DNA of 64,000 nucleotides, from assembly GCA_002352205.1 (NCBI GenBank), contig DEHZ01000011.1, positions 1 through 64,000 on the forward strand, read 5' to 3'. The translations under genes were made by a program, and so were the position numbers. The DNA comes from Flavobacterium sp. UBA2787. GTDB taxonomy: Bacteria; Bacteroidota; Bacteroidia; Flavobacteriales; Flavobacteriaceae. Every line of letters starts with the position of its first letter. Position 1 is the stretch's first letter. The notes below the pieces were generated by a model that was not told the DNA's origin, did no database searches, and saw only the letters and a list, made by a program, of their open reading frames with translations. Shown here one piece after another: positions 42,601-51,476 of this stretch.

Positions 42601-42631
42601 TTTGATGCTTATTTGCTTTATGTTATCTTTG
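42601..42631 (+). promoter_or_regulatory. Promoter of ffh
   Basis: TTTG at 42601-42604, a 19-base spacer, and TATCTTTG at 42624-42631 match the Bacteroidetes consensus. The -7 box ends 26 bases before the start codon. Confidence 0.78.
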
Positions 42632-42657
42632 CACTTCATTAAAAGAAAATCCTAATT

Positions 42658-43995
42658 ATGTTCAGTAATTTAAGCGATAAACTCGACAAAGCCCTTCATA
42701 TATTAAAAGGTCACGGTAAAATTACCGAAGTAAACGTTGCCGATACCCTAAAAGAAGTCCGTCGTGCGTTATTGGATGCCGACGTGAATTTTAAAATCGC
42801 CAAAGATTTTACCAATTCCGTTAAGGAAAAAGCATTGGGTCAAAACGTATTAACTTCGTTACAGCCTGGCCAATTAATGGTGAAATTGGTGAAAGACGAG
42901 TTAACCGAATTAATGGGTGGAGAAGAAGTGGGGATTAACCTTTCCGGTCATCCGTCCGTGATTTTAATGTCCGGTTTGCAAGGTTCGGGTAAAACTACTT
43001 TCTCTGGAAAATTGGCTAATTTCTTAAAAACTAAAAAAGGAAAGAAACCACTTTTGGTGGCTTGTGATATTTATCGTCCTGCGGCTATCAATCAGTTGCA
43101 CGTGGTAGGAGATCAAATTGGAGTAGAAGTATATTCTGAACCTGAAAATAAAAATGCGGTTGACATTGCTCAAAATGCAATTAAATATGCCAAATCAAAT
43201 GGATTCAACGTTGTAATTGTCGATACGGCCGGACGTTTGGCCATTGATGAGCAAATGATGAACGAAATTGCAAATGTGCACAAAGCCATTCAACCACAAG
43301 AAACGTTGTTTGTGGTAGATGCAATGACAGGTCAAGATGCCGTGAATACTGCCAAAGCATTTAACGACAGATTGAACTTTGACGGTGTGATTTTAACCAA
43401 ATTAGATGGTGATACCCGTGGTGGAGCAGCGATTACGATTAAATCGGTGGTTAATAAACCAATCAAATTCATTGGTACCGGTGAAAAGATGGAAGCTATT
43501 GATGTGTTCTATCCTTCCCGTATGGCCGACAGAATCTTGGGAATGGGTGACGTTGTGTCGTTGGTAGAGAGAGCACAAGAACAATATGACGAAGAAGAAG
43601 CTCGCAAACTTCAAAAGAAAATTGCTAAAAATGAATTCGGTTTTGATGATTTCTTGGTTCAAATTCAGCAAATCAAAAAAATGGGTAACATGAAAGATTT
43701 GGTGGGTATGATTCCCGGAGCAGGAAAAGCATTGAAAGATGTAGAAATTGAAGACGATGCGTTTAAACACATTGAAGCAATTATTCATTCGATGACTCCG
43801 TTAGAAAGAACAAAACCGGCCGTGATAGATGGTAAAAGAAAAATTAGAATTGCCAAAGGCTCAGGAACCAAAGTGGAACAAGTGAATCAATTGATGAAAC
43901 AGTTTGACCAAATGAGCAAAATGATGAAGATGATGCAAGGCGGCGGCGGAAAAAACCTCGCAAGAATGATGGGTGGAATGAAGGGAATGAAATAA
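42658..43995 (+). CDS. ffh: Signal recognition particle protein Ffh
   Basis: This 445-residue GTPase has the N domain, the G domain with GLQGSGKTT (G1), DTAGRLA (G3) and TKLDGDTRGGAA (G4/G5 region), and the methionine-rich M domain (KKMGNMKDLVGMIPG, MKMMQGGGGKNLARMMGG). It binds 4.5S RNA and signal peptides on ribosomes and hands them to FtsY at the membrane. It has its own promoter and terminator, and folD follows. Confidence 0.97.
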   Translation: MFSNLSDKLDKALHILKGHGKITEVNVADTLKEVRRALLDADVNFKIAKDFTNSVKEKALGQNVLTSLQPGQLMVKLVKDELTELMGGEEVGINLSGHPSVILMSGLQGSGKTTFSGKLANFLKTKKGKKPLLVACDIYRPAAINQLHVVGDQIGVEVYSEPENKNAVDIAQNAIKYAKSNGFNVVIVDTAGRLAIDEQMMNEIANVHKAIQPQETLFVVDAMTGQDAVNTAKAFNDRLNFDGVILTKLDGDTRGGAAITIKSVVNKPIKFIGTGEKMEAIDVFYPSRMADRILGMGDVVSLVERAQEQYDEEEARKLQKKIAKNEFGFDDFLVQIQQIKKMGNMKDLVGMIPGAGKALKDVEIEDDAFKHIEAIIHSMTPLERTKPAVIDGKRKIRIAKGSGTKVEQVNQLMKQFDQMSKMMKMMQGGGGKNLARMMGGMKGMK

Positions 43996-44010
43996 TTTTC
44001 AACAATAACT

Positions 44011-44038
44011 GACGCGATTTATCGCGTCTTATTTTTTT
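44011..44038 (+). terminator. Intrinsic terminator of ffh
   Basis: GACGCGA (44011-44017) pairs with TCGCGTC (44022-44028) around TTTA and is followed by a T run. Confidence 0.85.
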
Positions 44039-44062
44039 ACGACACAACTAAAACACACATAC

Positions 44063-44950
44063 ATGAAATTATTAGACGGTAAAAAAGTTTCAGAAGACAT
44101 CAAAAATGAAATTGCTGCCGAGGTGCAGAAGATGAAAGACAATGGCGAAAAAGTACCGCACTTAGCCGCTGTTATTGTGGGGACTGATGGAGCGAGTTTA
44201 ACTTACGTTGGAAGCAAAGTAAAAGCCTGTGAACGAGTAGGATTTGAAAGCACATTGATTAAAATGCCAAACACTACTTCGGAAACGGAATTATTGAAAA
44301 AAATCAAAGAATTAAATGAAGATGATGATATTGACGGATTTATAGTGCAGTTACCGTTACCGAAACAAATTGATACACAAGAAGTATTGATGGCGATTGA
44401 TCCTAACAAAGACGTGGACGGATTTCATCCCGAAAACTTCGGAAAAATGGCATTGGATATGACTACTTTTATTCCGGCAACACCGTTTGGTATTTTAGAA
44501 CTATTAGAACGTTACGGCGTTGAAACACAAGGAAAACATACTGTTGTAATTGGGCGAAGCCACATTGTTGGAAGACCAATGAGTATTTTGATGGGAAGAA
44601 AAGGATTTCCGGGTAATTCAACTGTTACATTGACGCACAGTTATACAAAAAATATTTCCCAAATTACAACCCAGGCTGATATTATCATCACAGCTTTAGG
44701 CGTGCCAAATTATTTGAAAGCCGAAATGGTAAAAGATGATGCGGTAGTAATTGATGTCGGTATAACACGTGTTGCAGACGATTCAACCGAAAAAGGTTAC
44801 CGCATTACCGGCGATGTAGATTTTGAAAATGTAAGTAAAAAAGCATCCTTTATCACTCCGGTTCCGGGTGGAGTGGGACCCATGACCATTGCGATGTTGT
44901 TGAAAAACACGTTATTGGCAAGAGAGCAGAAACGATTGAAGATGAGATAA
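44063..44950 (+). CDS. folD: Methylenetetrahydrofolate dehydrogenase / cyclohydrolase
   Basis: The 295-residue protein matches FolD throughout: TYVGSKVKACERVG with the catalytic Lys, DGFIVQLPLPKQID, DPNKDVDGFHPEN, the nucleotide-binding GRSHIVGRPM and the C-terminal TPVPGGVGPMTIAML. It interconverts methylene-, methenyl- and formyl-tetrahydrofolate in the cytosol for one-carbon metabolism. Length is normal. It is separated from ffh by a terminator, so it probably has its own promoter or gets read-through. Confidence 0.96.
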   Translation: MKLLDGKKVSEDIKNEIAAEVQKMKDNGEKVPHLAAVIVGTDGASLTYVGSKVKACERVGFESTLIKMPNTTSETELLKKIKELNEDDDIDGFIVQLPLPKQIDTQEVLMAIDPNKDVDGFHPENFGKMALDMTTFIPATPFGILELLERYGVETQGKHTVVIGRSHIVGRPMSILMGRKGFPGNSTVTLTHSYTKNISQITTQADIIITALGVPNYLKAEMVKDDAVVIDVGITRVADDSTEKGYRITGDVDFENVSKKASFITPVPGGVGPMTIAMLLKNTLLAREQKRLKMR

Positions 44951-44956
44951 ATAACA

Positions 44957-44985
44957 AAACCCAAGTGATGAGCTTGGGTTTTTAG
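44957..44985 (+). terminator. Intrinsic terminator of folD
   Basis: AAACCCAAG (44957-44965) pairs with CTTGGGTTT (44973-44981) around TGATGAG and is followed by TTT. Confidence 0.82.
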
Positions 44986-45007
44986 TTAATAAAAATAAGA
45001 ATAGTTT

Positions 45008-45580
45008 TTAAGAACCATTTGAAACATTTCCGGTAAGATCAATATTTACCGATATGTTTGATTGATCTAATTTTTTAAAATTACCATTGTATTTAATAGT
45101 ATAATTATTTCCACCATTTGAAATTATTTGAATAGTACCAACCGGTGCATTACCATTAACAAAATTTTGAGTAGCTATATTGGTAGTAGCAACCAAAGAA
45201 GTCCAACCAATACATACTCTTACATCGGAGCTAAGAATATTTTCAATACTAGTAAAAGTATCTTCATCTTGATCAGTTGAAATTTGATATGTACCATCAA
45301 CAGATTCACCATTTTTAACAAATAAATCAAAAGTTACAGTTGCGACATCAGTCATATCCTTAATACCACTAATTATGAATGTGTTACGGTTATAAGTTTC
45401 ACCTTCTAGCTCATAGGCATTAGGTGTTACAATATTCACCATTCCTTGAGATGCTACAAGACTGTAATTTACTCCATCAACTTTAAATGTTGAAGAATCA
45501 TTTGAATCGCTATCACTGCTACAAGAGAATACTGTAAATAAAGTGACTAAAAATAGATTAGTAAATAATAGTTTTTTCAT
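45008..45580 (-). CDS. Lipoprotein of unknown function
   Basis: This 190-residue protein has a lipoprotein signal (LFTVFSC, Cys20), then SSDSDSND, then a beta-rich domain (STFKVDGVNYSLVASQ, VGTIQIISNGGNNYTIKYNGNFK). The opening strand FKVDG-x-NYS is common among flavobacterial lipoproteins with a lipocalin-like or DUF6252-like fold. Function unknown. It converges on folD. Confidence 0.68.
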   Translation of the reverse strand: MKKLLFTNLFLVTLFTVFSCSSDSDSNDSSTFKVDGVNYSLVASQGMVNIVTPNAYELEGETYNRNTFIISGIKDMTDVATVTFDLFVKNGESVDGTYQISTDQDEDTFTSIENILSSDVRVCIGWTSLVATTNIATQNFVNGNAPVGTIQIISNGGNNYTIKYNGNFKKLDQSNISVNIDLTGNVSNGS

Positions 45581-45645
45581 TTGTTTTGTTTATATTGTTA
45601 TTCACAAATTTAATTTAATTTTCTATTTATCAAAATTTTTGAAAT

Positions 45646-46416
45646 TTATTTTTTTCTGCGTGGGACATTATAAATCACTTTCGGTAAACTCGCTTCTTCC
45701 GTTTTGCTTGATGGTTCAATCAATTGATTTAATTCTTTGATTTCAGCTTCGGTTAAATCACGGTATCTTCCCACTTGAATATCCAACGAAATATTAATAA
45801 TTCGAATACGTTTTAGAGCCGTAACTTCATAGCCAAGATACTCACACATTCTACGAATTTGACGATTTAAACCTTGCGTTAATACAATCTTAAAGATGTA
45901 TTTGCTGATTTGTTCCACCTTGCATTTTCTTGTAATTGTATCCAAAATCGGAACACCGTTACCCATTTTCTCAATAAAGCGATCTGTTATTGGTCGGTCA
46001 ACCGTAACAATATATTCTTTTTCGTGGTTGTTTCTGGCTCGTAGAATTTTATTCACGATATCGCCATCATTTGTCATAAAAATCAATCCTTCGCTGGCTT
46101 TATCTAATCGTCCAATCGGAAAAATTCGTTCGGGATAATTAATGTAATCTACAATATTATTGCGAACACTTTGGTTGGTGGTACATTCAATTCCGGCGGG
46201 TTTGTTGAACGCTAAATAAATGGGTTTATCTCTGTTTTCACGAATGAGTTTACCATCGACACGAATTTCATCGGTTTCAAAAACTTTTGTGCCCATTTCA
46301 GGAACAGCTCCGTTGATGGTTACTCTACCTTCAGTGATTAGTCTGTCGGCTTCACGTCGGGAACAATAACCGGATTCTGATAAAAATTTATTGATGCGTT
46401 TTCCTAAATCTTCCAT
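45646..46416 (-). CDS. rluF: 23S rRNA pseudouridine synthase RluF
   Basis: This 256-residue protein has an S4 RNA-binding domain (RINKFLSESGYCSRREADRLI) and a RsuA-type catalytic domain with IGRLDKASEGLIFMTND, which carries the catalytic Asp. The NKPAGIECTTN segment and the QGLNRQIRRMCEYLGY motif fit the RluF group, which makes pseudouridine in 23S rRNA. A TACTTTTG box ends only four bases before the ATG, so the mRNA may have almost no leader. Confidence 0.9.
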   Translation of the reverse strand: MEDLGKRINKFLSESGYCSRREADRLITEGRVTINGAVPEMGTKVFETDEIRVDGKLIRENRDKPIYLAFNKPAGIECTTNQSVRNNIVDYINYPERIFPIGRLDKASEGLIFMTNDGDIVNKILRARNNHEKEYIVTVDRPITDRFIEKMGNGVPILDTITRKCKVEQISKYIFKIVLTQGLNRQIRRMCEYLGYEVTALKRIRIINISLDIQVGRYRDLTEAEIKELNQLIEPSSKTEEASLPKVIYNVPRRKK

Positions 46417-46420
46417 ACTG

Positions 46421-46428
46421 CAAAAGTA
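46421..46428 (-). promoter_or_regulatory. -7 box of rluF, near-leaderless
   Basis: CAAAAGTA on the plus strand reads TACTTTTG on the minus strand, a TAnnTTTG match. Transcription would begin at about the start codon itself. Confidence 0.5.
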
Positions 46429-46527
46429 ATTTTATTTTATGGATTTCAGAAAAATAGAAGTTTATTTAAATCTGAAAGAAATTTAGTAAATTGCACAAAA
46501 ATTGCCTATAATCAAGAACTTAGCTTT

Positions 46528-48198
46528 ATGATAAAAAAATTACTTTTTATTTTTACATTTCTATTTTCTCTGTTTTTGAATGCTCAAACCAGAAAAAATC
46601 AATTTCATTTGAATGGCAACAGCAGTAAACATGAATTACATGTTTCATTTAATTCTGAAGTTGTTTTAAAAGACAAAGAATCGATTCTCAATCAATTTTC
46701 AGAAATAGTACTACTTTCAGATGAATTTCAATTAAATTTTGAAAAAACGATTTCATTTTCAGATGAAAAATGGAACGATTTAGAAAAAAATACCAAACAA
46801 TATGCTGGAAATTCTTCTTCAGTTCATCAATTAAAAAATATTTTTAAAGTGATTATTGATAATCCTTCGAATGAAAAATTACTTTTTTTGGCAGAAGAAT
46901 TTGAAAAATTGAATTCAGTTAATTATGCTAGTCTAATTTCTTTAGAACCCATAAAACCTCCTTTTGATATTCCTCCCACAACACCAGATTTTATGGTTAA
47001 TCAAACCTATATTGGTCCGAATCCGGGGTTAAACATGCAATACGCTTGGGATTTAGGTTTAAAAGGTTTGGGAATTCGTGTGCGAGATGTGGAATATGGT
47101 TTTAATAGCAATCATGAAGATTTAAATGAAGTAAACGTATCTATTGCAGCAGGAATGACTATTGCTGAAGATGCTTTGCAATACTCTCAACACGGCACAT
47201 CAGTTTTCGGTATTATTATTGCCGGAAACGATGGCTATGGAATGACAGGTTTAGCACATGAAGCAACAGAAATGATACTTTATCCCGAATGGCAAGAAAT
47301 AGGGTATAGCAGAATTAATGCTGTTAACCAATCCATTCAAAATTCAACTGTTGGCGATGTAATTATTTATGAAATGCAAGAAGACGGACCTGCATCAGGA
47401 TCATCGGATTTTGTTCCGGCCGAATATAATAGTGTTATTTGGGATTTAACCAAAGCAGCTTCCGATGCAGGAATCGTAATTGTAGCAGCAGCCGGAAACG
47501 GAAATCAAAATTTGAATGGTACTCTTTTTACAAGTTATATGAACCGAGGCAATAGCGGAGCAATCATTGTAGGCGGTGGATTGTCAAATCTTACTCACAA
47601 CAAAATTTCCTACAGCACGCATGGTTCGAGAGTAGATTTGCAAGGTTGGGCACAAAATGTTTTTGCGTGCGGATATGGTACTTTGATTATGATTAATGAT
47701 GATGTAAACCAAGGCTATGTCAATTTTTCAGGAACTAGTTCGGCAACGCCAATGGTCGCAGCATGTGCGATTGTATTGCAATCGTATCATCACAGTTTAA
47801 CCGGTAATTATTTAACAGGACCCCAATTACGAACGATTTTACAAGAAACCGGGATACCGCAAGGCAATCCTTCTGCCGGTAATGTTGGCCCTTTTCCAAA
47901 TATGAAGGATGCTGTACTACGTGTGTATGATGATTATCTTTTAGGTTTAGATGTTGTTAATACAACTGAATTTACGGTTTTCCCAAATCCGGTTCAAAAT
48001 CAATTGAAGTTTTTGACTCATCAGGATTTGTCTGAAATGGCTTCCGTTGAGATTTTTAATACGTTAGGTCAATCCGTTTTTCAAGCGAAGATGCCACAAG
48101 ATAAACAACTCGATGTTTCAACTTTATCCGGTGGAGTATATTTTGTAAAAGTCTCCGATGGAAATCAATCGGCTACCAAAAAAATAATTAAGAAGTAA
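46528..48198 (+). CDS. Secreted subtilisin-family (S8) protease with T9SS type A domain
   Basis: The 556-residue protein has a signal peptide (FSLFLNAQ), an N-terminal prodomain-like part to about residue 150, and an S8 domain with Asp in RVRDVEYGFNSNHEDL, His in SQHGTSVFGII and Ser in FSGTSSATPMVA. The usual D-T/S-G after the Asp is replaced by D-V-E, a known variant in this group from memory. The last 75 residues (FTVFPNPVQNQLK, VEIFNTLGQSVFQ, GGVYFVKVSDG, TKKIIKK) are the T9SS type A sorting signal. Its stop overlaps the stop of the convergent hydrolase by 11 bases. Confidence 0.9.
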   Translation: MIKKLLFIFTFLFSLFLNAQTRKNQFHLNGNSSKHELHVSFNSEVVLKDKESILNQFSEIVLLSDEFQLNFEKTISFSDEKWNDLEKNTKQYAGNSSSVHQLKNIFKVIIDNPSNEKLLFLAEEFEKLNSVNYASLISLEPIKPPFDIPPTTPDFMVNQTYIGPNPGLNMQYAWDLGLKGLGIRVRDVEYGFNSNHEDLNEVNVSIAAGMTIAEDALQYSQHGTSVFGIIIAGNDGYGMTGLAHEATEMILYPEWQEIGYSRINAVNQSIQNSTVGDVIIYEMQEDGPASGSSDFVPAEYNSVIWDLTKAASDAGIVIVAAAGNGNQNLNGTLFTSYMNRGNSGAIIVGGGLSNLTHNKISYSTHGSRVDLQGWAQNVFACGYGTLIMINDDVNQGYVNFSGTSSATPMVAACAIVLQSYHHSLTGNYLTGPQLRTILQETGIPQGNPSAGNVGPFPNMKDAVLRVYDDYLLGLDVVNTTEFTVFPNPVQNQLKFLTHQDLSEMASVEIFNTLGQSVFQAKMPQDKQLDVSTLSGGVYFVKVSDGNQSATKKIIKK

Positions 48199-49033
48199 AC
48201 AAAAATTTCTCAATTTGTTGATACAAAGTTTTGTCATGCATACTATGACCTAATCCTTTTGTTTCAATAAAAGTTGCTTTTTTCCATTCCAAAGCAATTT
48301 TTTTACTTTCGCTAAAATGAACCGCTTTGTCATCCGAGTCATGCGAAAGAATTCCTAAAACTGAAAGTGTAGAAGCCAAATTAGTTCCGGTAAATTCAAT
48401 TGGATTTATTTTAAACCGATTCAGAAAATAATCATACATTAACTGAATAACTTTTTTGTTCAAGCTAAGTAAATTGGCATAGTTTTGAATAATAACTTCC
48501 AAATCAGACGGAGCTCCAAGTAAAACCATTTTCTGAAGTGAAGCTGCCTTAAATTGATGCTGAAAATACAAACAAGTTAATCCGCCAAGCGAATGACCAA
48601 TCAAAATTTGAGGTTCATATTTTTGGAAGACGGTATTAATAAAATCAGCATATTGCGGAACATTACATTCAATACCGGAAGACAAACCGTGAGCCGGACC
48701 ATCAATTGCCAAAATTGTAGCACCCGATTTTTGTAAGTAGGGAAACATGGGTTCCCAACGAGAAGCATTGCTTTCCCAACCATGAACTAAAAGTATTTTG
48801 GTTTCGTTTCCTTCCCATTTATAAATAGGAAAGTTGTGGTTTTCTAACGAAACAATTTCAATTTCGGCTTGCTTTAAAATTTGTGGAATTGATTCCGGTT
48901 GTAATCTTCCATCACGAGGTTCGCTGAAAAATTTGTAGGCCAATTTTGTTGCTTCCTTTGGAAAGATATAACTGAGCAAATTGATATAGAAACCAATTAC
49001 TTTAATCGAAAATGTCTTGAAAAATTTATTCAT
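48188..49033 (-). CDS. Alpha/beta hydrolase
   Basis: This 281-residue protein has an N-terminal hydrophobic stretch (VIGFYINLLSYIFP), an oxyanion region (LLVHGWESNASRW), the nucleophile elbow GHSLGGLTC and a C-terminal GLGHSMHD His. It is an esterase or lipase-like enzyme of unknown substrate. Its start codon directly abuts a strong terminator of the upstream gene (49034-49057), so its own promoter is not obvious. It overlaps the S8 protease gene by 11 bases at the 3' ends. Confidence 0.85.
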   Translation of the reverse strand: MNKFFKTFSIKVIGFYINLLSYIFPKEATKLAYKFFSEPRDGRLQPESIPQILKQAEIEIVSLENHNFPIYKWEGNETKILLVHGWESNASRWEPMFPYLQKSGATILAIDGPAHGLSSGIECNVPQYADFINTVFQKYEPQILIGHSLGGLTCLYFQHQFKAASLQKMVLLGAPSDLEVIIQNYANLLSLNKKVIQLMYDYFLNRFKINPIEFTGTNLASTLSVLGILSHDSDDKAVHFSESKKIALEWKKATFIETKGLGHSMHDKTLYQQIEKFLFTS

Positions 49034-49057
49034 AAAAAAACCCCGAATCCGGGGTTT
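49034..49057 (-). terminator. Intrinsic terminator touching the hydrolase start codon
   Basis: AAACCCCG (49038-49045) pairs with CGGGGTTT (49050-49057) around AATC. On the minus strand the T run (A run 49034-49040) reaches the ATG of the hydrolase gene at 49033, and the stem begins 5 bases past the stop of the upstream gene. Confidence 0.85.
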
Positions 49058-49062
49058 GTTAT

Positions 49063-49842
49063 TTAGATGTTAGCAAATATGCTTTCCATTTTTTCTCTTT
49101 CTTCGGTAGATAAAACATTGTCTACTAAAATTCTTCCACTGTGCTCATCGGTTAAGATTTTTTTGCGTGCAGCAATTTCAACCTGCGTTTGTGGCGGAAT
49201 TGTAAAGAATGACCCTGCAGATGCTCCTCTTTCGATAGAAACTACCGCTAAACCATTTCTTACGCTTGAGCGAATTCTGTGATAGGCAGCTAATAAACGA
49301 TCTTCGATTTTAGCAGCATACTCGGCAGAAAGTTTAGTTAAAAACTCTTCTTCTTTTTGCGTTTCCGACATGATATCGCCTAATTCAGCTTTTTTATGCT
49401 CTAAATGCGATTGTTTTGCATTTAATTTTTCTTGAGAATCAGCAACTTGTTGTTTTTTGTATTCAATAGAAGCTTTCATTTCTTTGATGTGCTTCTCACT
49501 CAATTGAATTTCTAATTCTTGAAATTCGATTTCTTTGGTTAACGAGTTGAATTCTCTGTTATTACGAACATTTTTTTGTTGTTCGGTATATTTTTTAATT
49601 CCCTCTTTATGAGCTTCAATAGCATTTTTTTTCGCTTTGATTTGATCATCAATTTGCTCTAAATCTGCTTTTAATTTTTCGTTGCGTGCTTTTAAACCTG
49701 CTACTTCATCTTCTAAATCTTGTACTTCAAGTGGCAATTCACCTCTTACGTTTCTGATTTCATCAATTCTTGAGTCGATTAACTGCAAGTCATAGAGTGC
49801 TCTTAACTTCTCTTCTACACTCATTTCTTTTACGTTTGTCAT
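49063..49842 (-). CDS. Coiled-coil protein of the C4 zinc-ribbon family, cysteines lost
   Basis: This 259-residue protein is almost all coiled coil (about residues 10-190), with a C-terminal segment FFTIPPQTQVEIAARKK and EHSGRILVDN. That C-terminus lines up with the zinc-ribbon of the C4-type family (usually with C-G-x-C before IPPQ and C-x-x-C before GRILVD), but the protein has no Cys at all. The gene is 3 bases downstream of the Nif3-like gene, an old neighbour pair in many bacteria. Its function is unknown; the family is thought to bind nucleic acid. Confidence 0.85.
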   Translation of the reverse strand: MTNVKEMSVEEKLRALYDLQLIDSRIDEIRNVRGELPLEVQDLEDEVAGLKARNEKLKADLEQIDDQIKAKKNAIEAHKEGIKKYTEQQKNVRNNREFNSLTKEIEFQELEIQLSEKHIKEMKASIEYKKQQVADSQEKLNAKQSHLEHKKAELGDIMSETQKEEEFLTKLSAEYAAKIEDRLLAAYHRIRSSVRNGLAVVSIERGASAGSFFTIPPQTQVEIAARKKILTDEHSGRILVDNVLSTEEREKMESIFANI

Positions 49843-49845
49843 AAT

Positions 49846-50940
49846 CTAAAAGTACTTAACTGGATTTGTATTTTGTTCTGATAAAATGATTGCAAAATTA
49901 GGAAATTTTTTGATAAGAAAATCAACAATATAATTTTTTGTGTAACGTTCGCTTTCATAATGACCAATATCGGCCAAAAGCAACTGATTTTCAGCCTCAT
50001 AAAATTGATGATATTTCAAGTCGGCCGTCAAAAAAGCATTGGCTCCCAATCGTTTAGCATGTCCAATGGCAAAACTACCTGAACCACCTAAAACGGCAAC
50101 TTTTTTTATCTTTTTATTCAAAAAAGCACTGTGTCTGATGCTTTCGCACTGCATTTTTTCTTTCACAATTTGCAAAAAATCGTTTTCATTCATCTCATTT
50201 TCCAGTTCCCCAATCATTCCTAAACCGATATTTTGATGTTGGTTTTGTAATTCAGAGATTTCATAAGCCACTTCTTCATAGACGTGATTTTTGAATAAAG
50301 CTTTCAAAATTTTTGATTCCAAATGCTTTTCAAAAGTGACTTCGATTTTAATTTCTTCGTTTTCTACAAATTCGAAACGTTCTCCGATTTCGGGATTACT
50401 GTTTTCGTTCCCCATATACGTTCCAATTCCTTTTGAATTAAAACTACAATCTTCATAATTACCGATGTTTCCGGCACCGGCTTCAAATAAAGCATTTCGT
50501 AATTCTTGATGATTTTCAGGAATGGTATAAGTAATTAATTTGCGAATGAATTTTTCCTTTGGAACCAAAATTTTAGTATTGATAAGTCCCAATTGATTGC
50601 ATATAATTTTATTCACTCCATTTTGATGATTATCCAAGGCAGTATGTACTGCATAAATGGCAATATCATTTTTGATGGCTTTCAATACCACTCTTTCCAC
50701 ATACGTTTTTCCTGTAATTTTCTTCAAACCCGAAAATAAAATAGGATGGAAGCAGACAATTAAATTGCAATTTTTTTCGATGGCTTCATCAACCACTTTT
50801 TCCAAGGCATCGTGGCAAACTAAGATACCACTGATTTCTTGGTCGGAATTTCCTAAAAGTAAACCAACATTATCAAAGTCTTCGGCATACGCCAATGGAG
50901 CAAGTTCTTCTAATATTGGGAGAATGGTTTGAAGTTTCAT
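49846..50940 (-). CDS. Nif3-like dinuclear metal-centre protein
   Basis: The 364-residue protein has the NIF3 core with metal-ligand motifs CFHPILFSG and YAVHTALDNHQNGVN near the N-terminus and ADLKYHQFYEAE and ADIGHYESE near the C-terminus. A middle insert (about residues 130-240) with a PII-like pattern matches the YqfO subfamily. The protein should form a hexameric ring with two metal ions per subunit; its substrate is not settled in the literature that I know. It is co-transcribed with the Cys-less coiled-coil gene. Confidence 0.92.
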   Translation of the reverse strand: MKLQTILPILEELAPLAYAEDFDNVGLLLGNSDQEISGILVCHDALEKVVDEAIEKNCNLIVCFHPILFSGLKKITGKTYVERVVLKAIKNDIAIYAVHTALDNHQNGVNKIICNQLGLINTKILVPKEKFIRKLITYTIPENHQELRNALFEAGAGNIGNYEDCSFNSKGIGTYMGNENSNPEIGERFEFVENEEIKIEVTFEKHLESKILKALFKNHVYEEVAYEISELQNQHQNIGLGMIGELENEMNENDFLQIVKEKMQCESIRHSAFLNKKIKKVAVLGGSGSFAIGHAKRLGANAFLTADLKYHQFYEAENQLLLADIGHYESERYTKNYIVDFLIKKFPNFAIILSEQNTNPVKYF

Positions 50941-51007
50941 TGAAAATAATTAAGTAACAAATTTAAGCAAATAATGGTTTTGTATTTAAGAATGATGTTT
51001 TAAAAAA

Positions 51008-51397
51008 TTAACCGGGAATTAATTCTTCTAAAATTTCATTTCCTGCTTTATCATAATACGTACACGTCATTTTTTCAAGGATAACCACCCATTTTTCTAT
51101 ACCTGATTTGGCACAATCGCTGCAAAAAGTGGGGTAGTTTGTTTTTCCTTGTTGATGAGCTTTTAAATCGGCTTTAAATTGATCTTTATCAGTTTCTTCG
51201 GCAATTGTTAAAGTTTCATACTTTGCCGGTGAAGTCGTTTTAAAGTTATTTTCACCAAAATAATCGGTGTGGCCATCTGAAACATAAGCATCATAAGAAA
51301 TAACACCTAATTGTTTAAGCTCTTGAATGTAAGATGGAAAATCGGCTCCGGATTTTACTTTGCTGTGAGCGATTTTAATTTGTTCGATTGTAAACAT
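51008..51397 (-). CDS. DUF1398 family protein
   Basis: This 129-residue soluble protein matches DUF1398: MFTIEQIKIAHSKVKSGADFP, LKQLGVISYDAYVSDGH, and FCSDCAKSGIEKWVV. A Cys pair in FCSDC may bind metal. Function is unknown. It has its own promoter with both boxes at 51416-51444. Confidence 0.85.
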   Translation of the reverse strand: MFTIEQIKIAHSKVKSGADFPSYIQELKQLGVISYDAYVSDGHTDYFGENNFKTTSPAKYETLTIAEETDKDQFKADLKAHQQGKTNYPTFCSDCAKSGIEKWVVILEKMTCTYYDKAGNEILEELIPG

Positions 51398-51415
51398 TTT
51401 GTTTTAAATATGATT

Positions 51416-51444
51416 CAAAAGTAATGATTTTGTAGTTTTTGCAA
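51416..51444 (-). promoter_or_regulatory. Promoter of the DUF1398 gene
   Basis: On the minus strand TTG (51444-51442) is followed after 18 bases by TACTTTTG (51423-51416). The -7 box ends 18 bases before the start codon. Confidence 0.6.
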
Positions 51445-51476
51445 TTTCAAAATCATCATTTTAATTGAAAAAAAAA

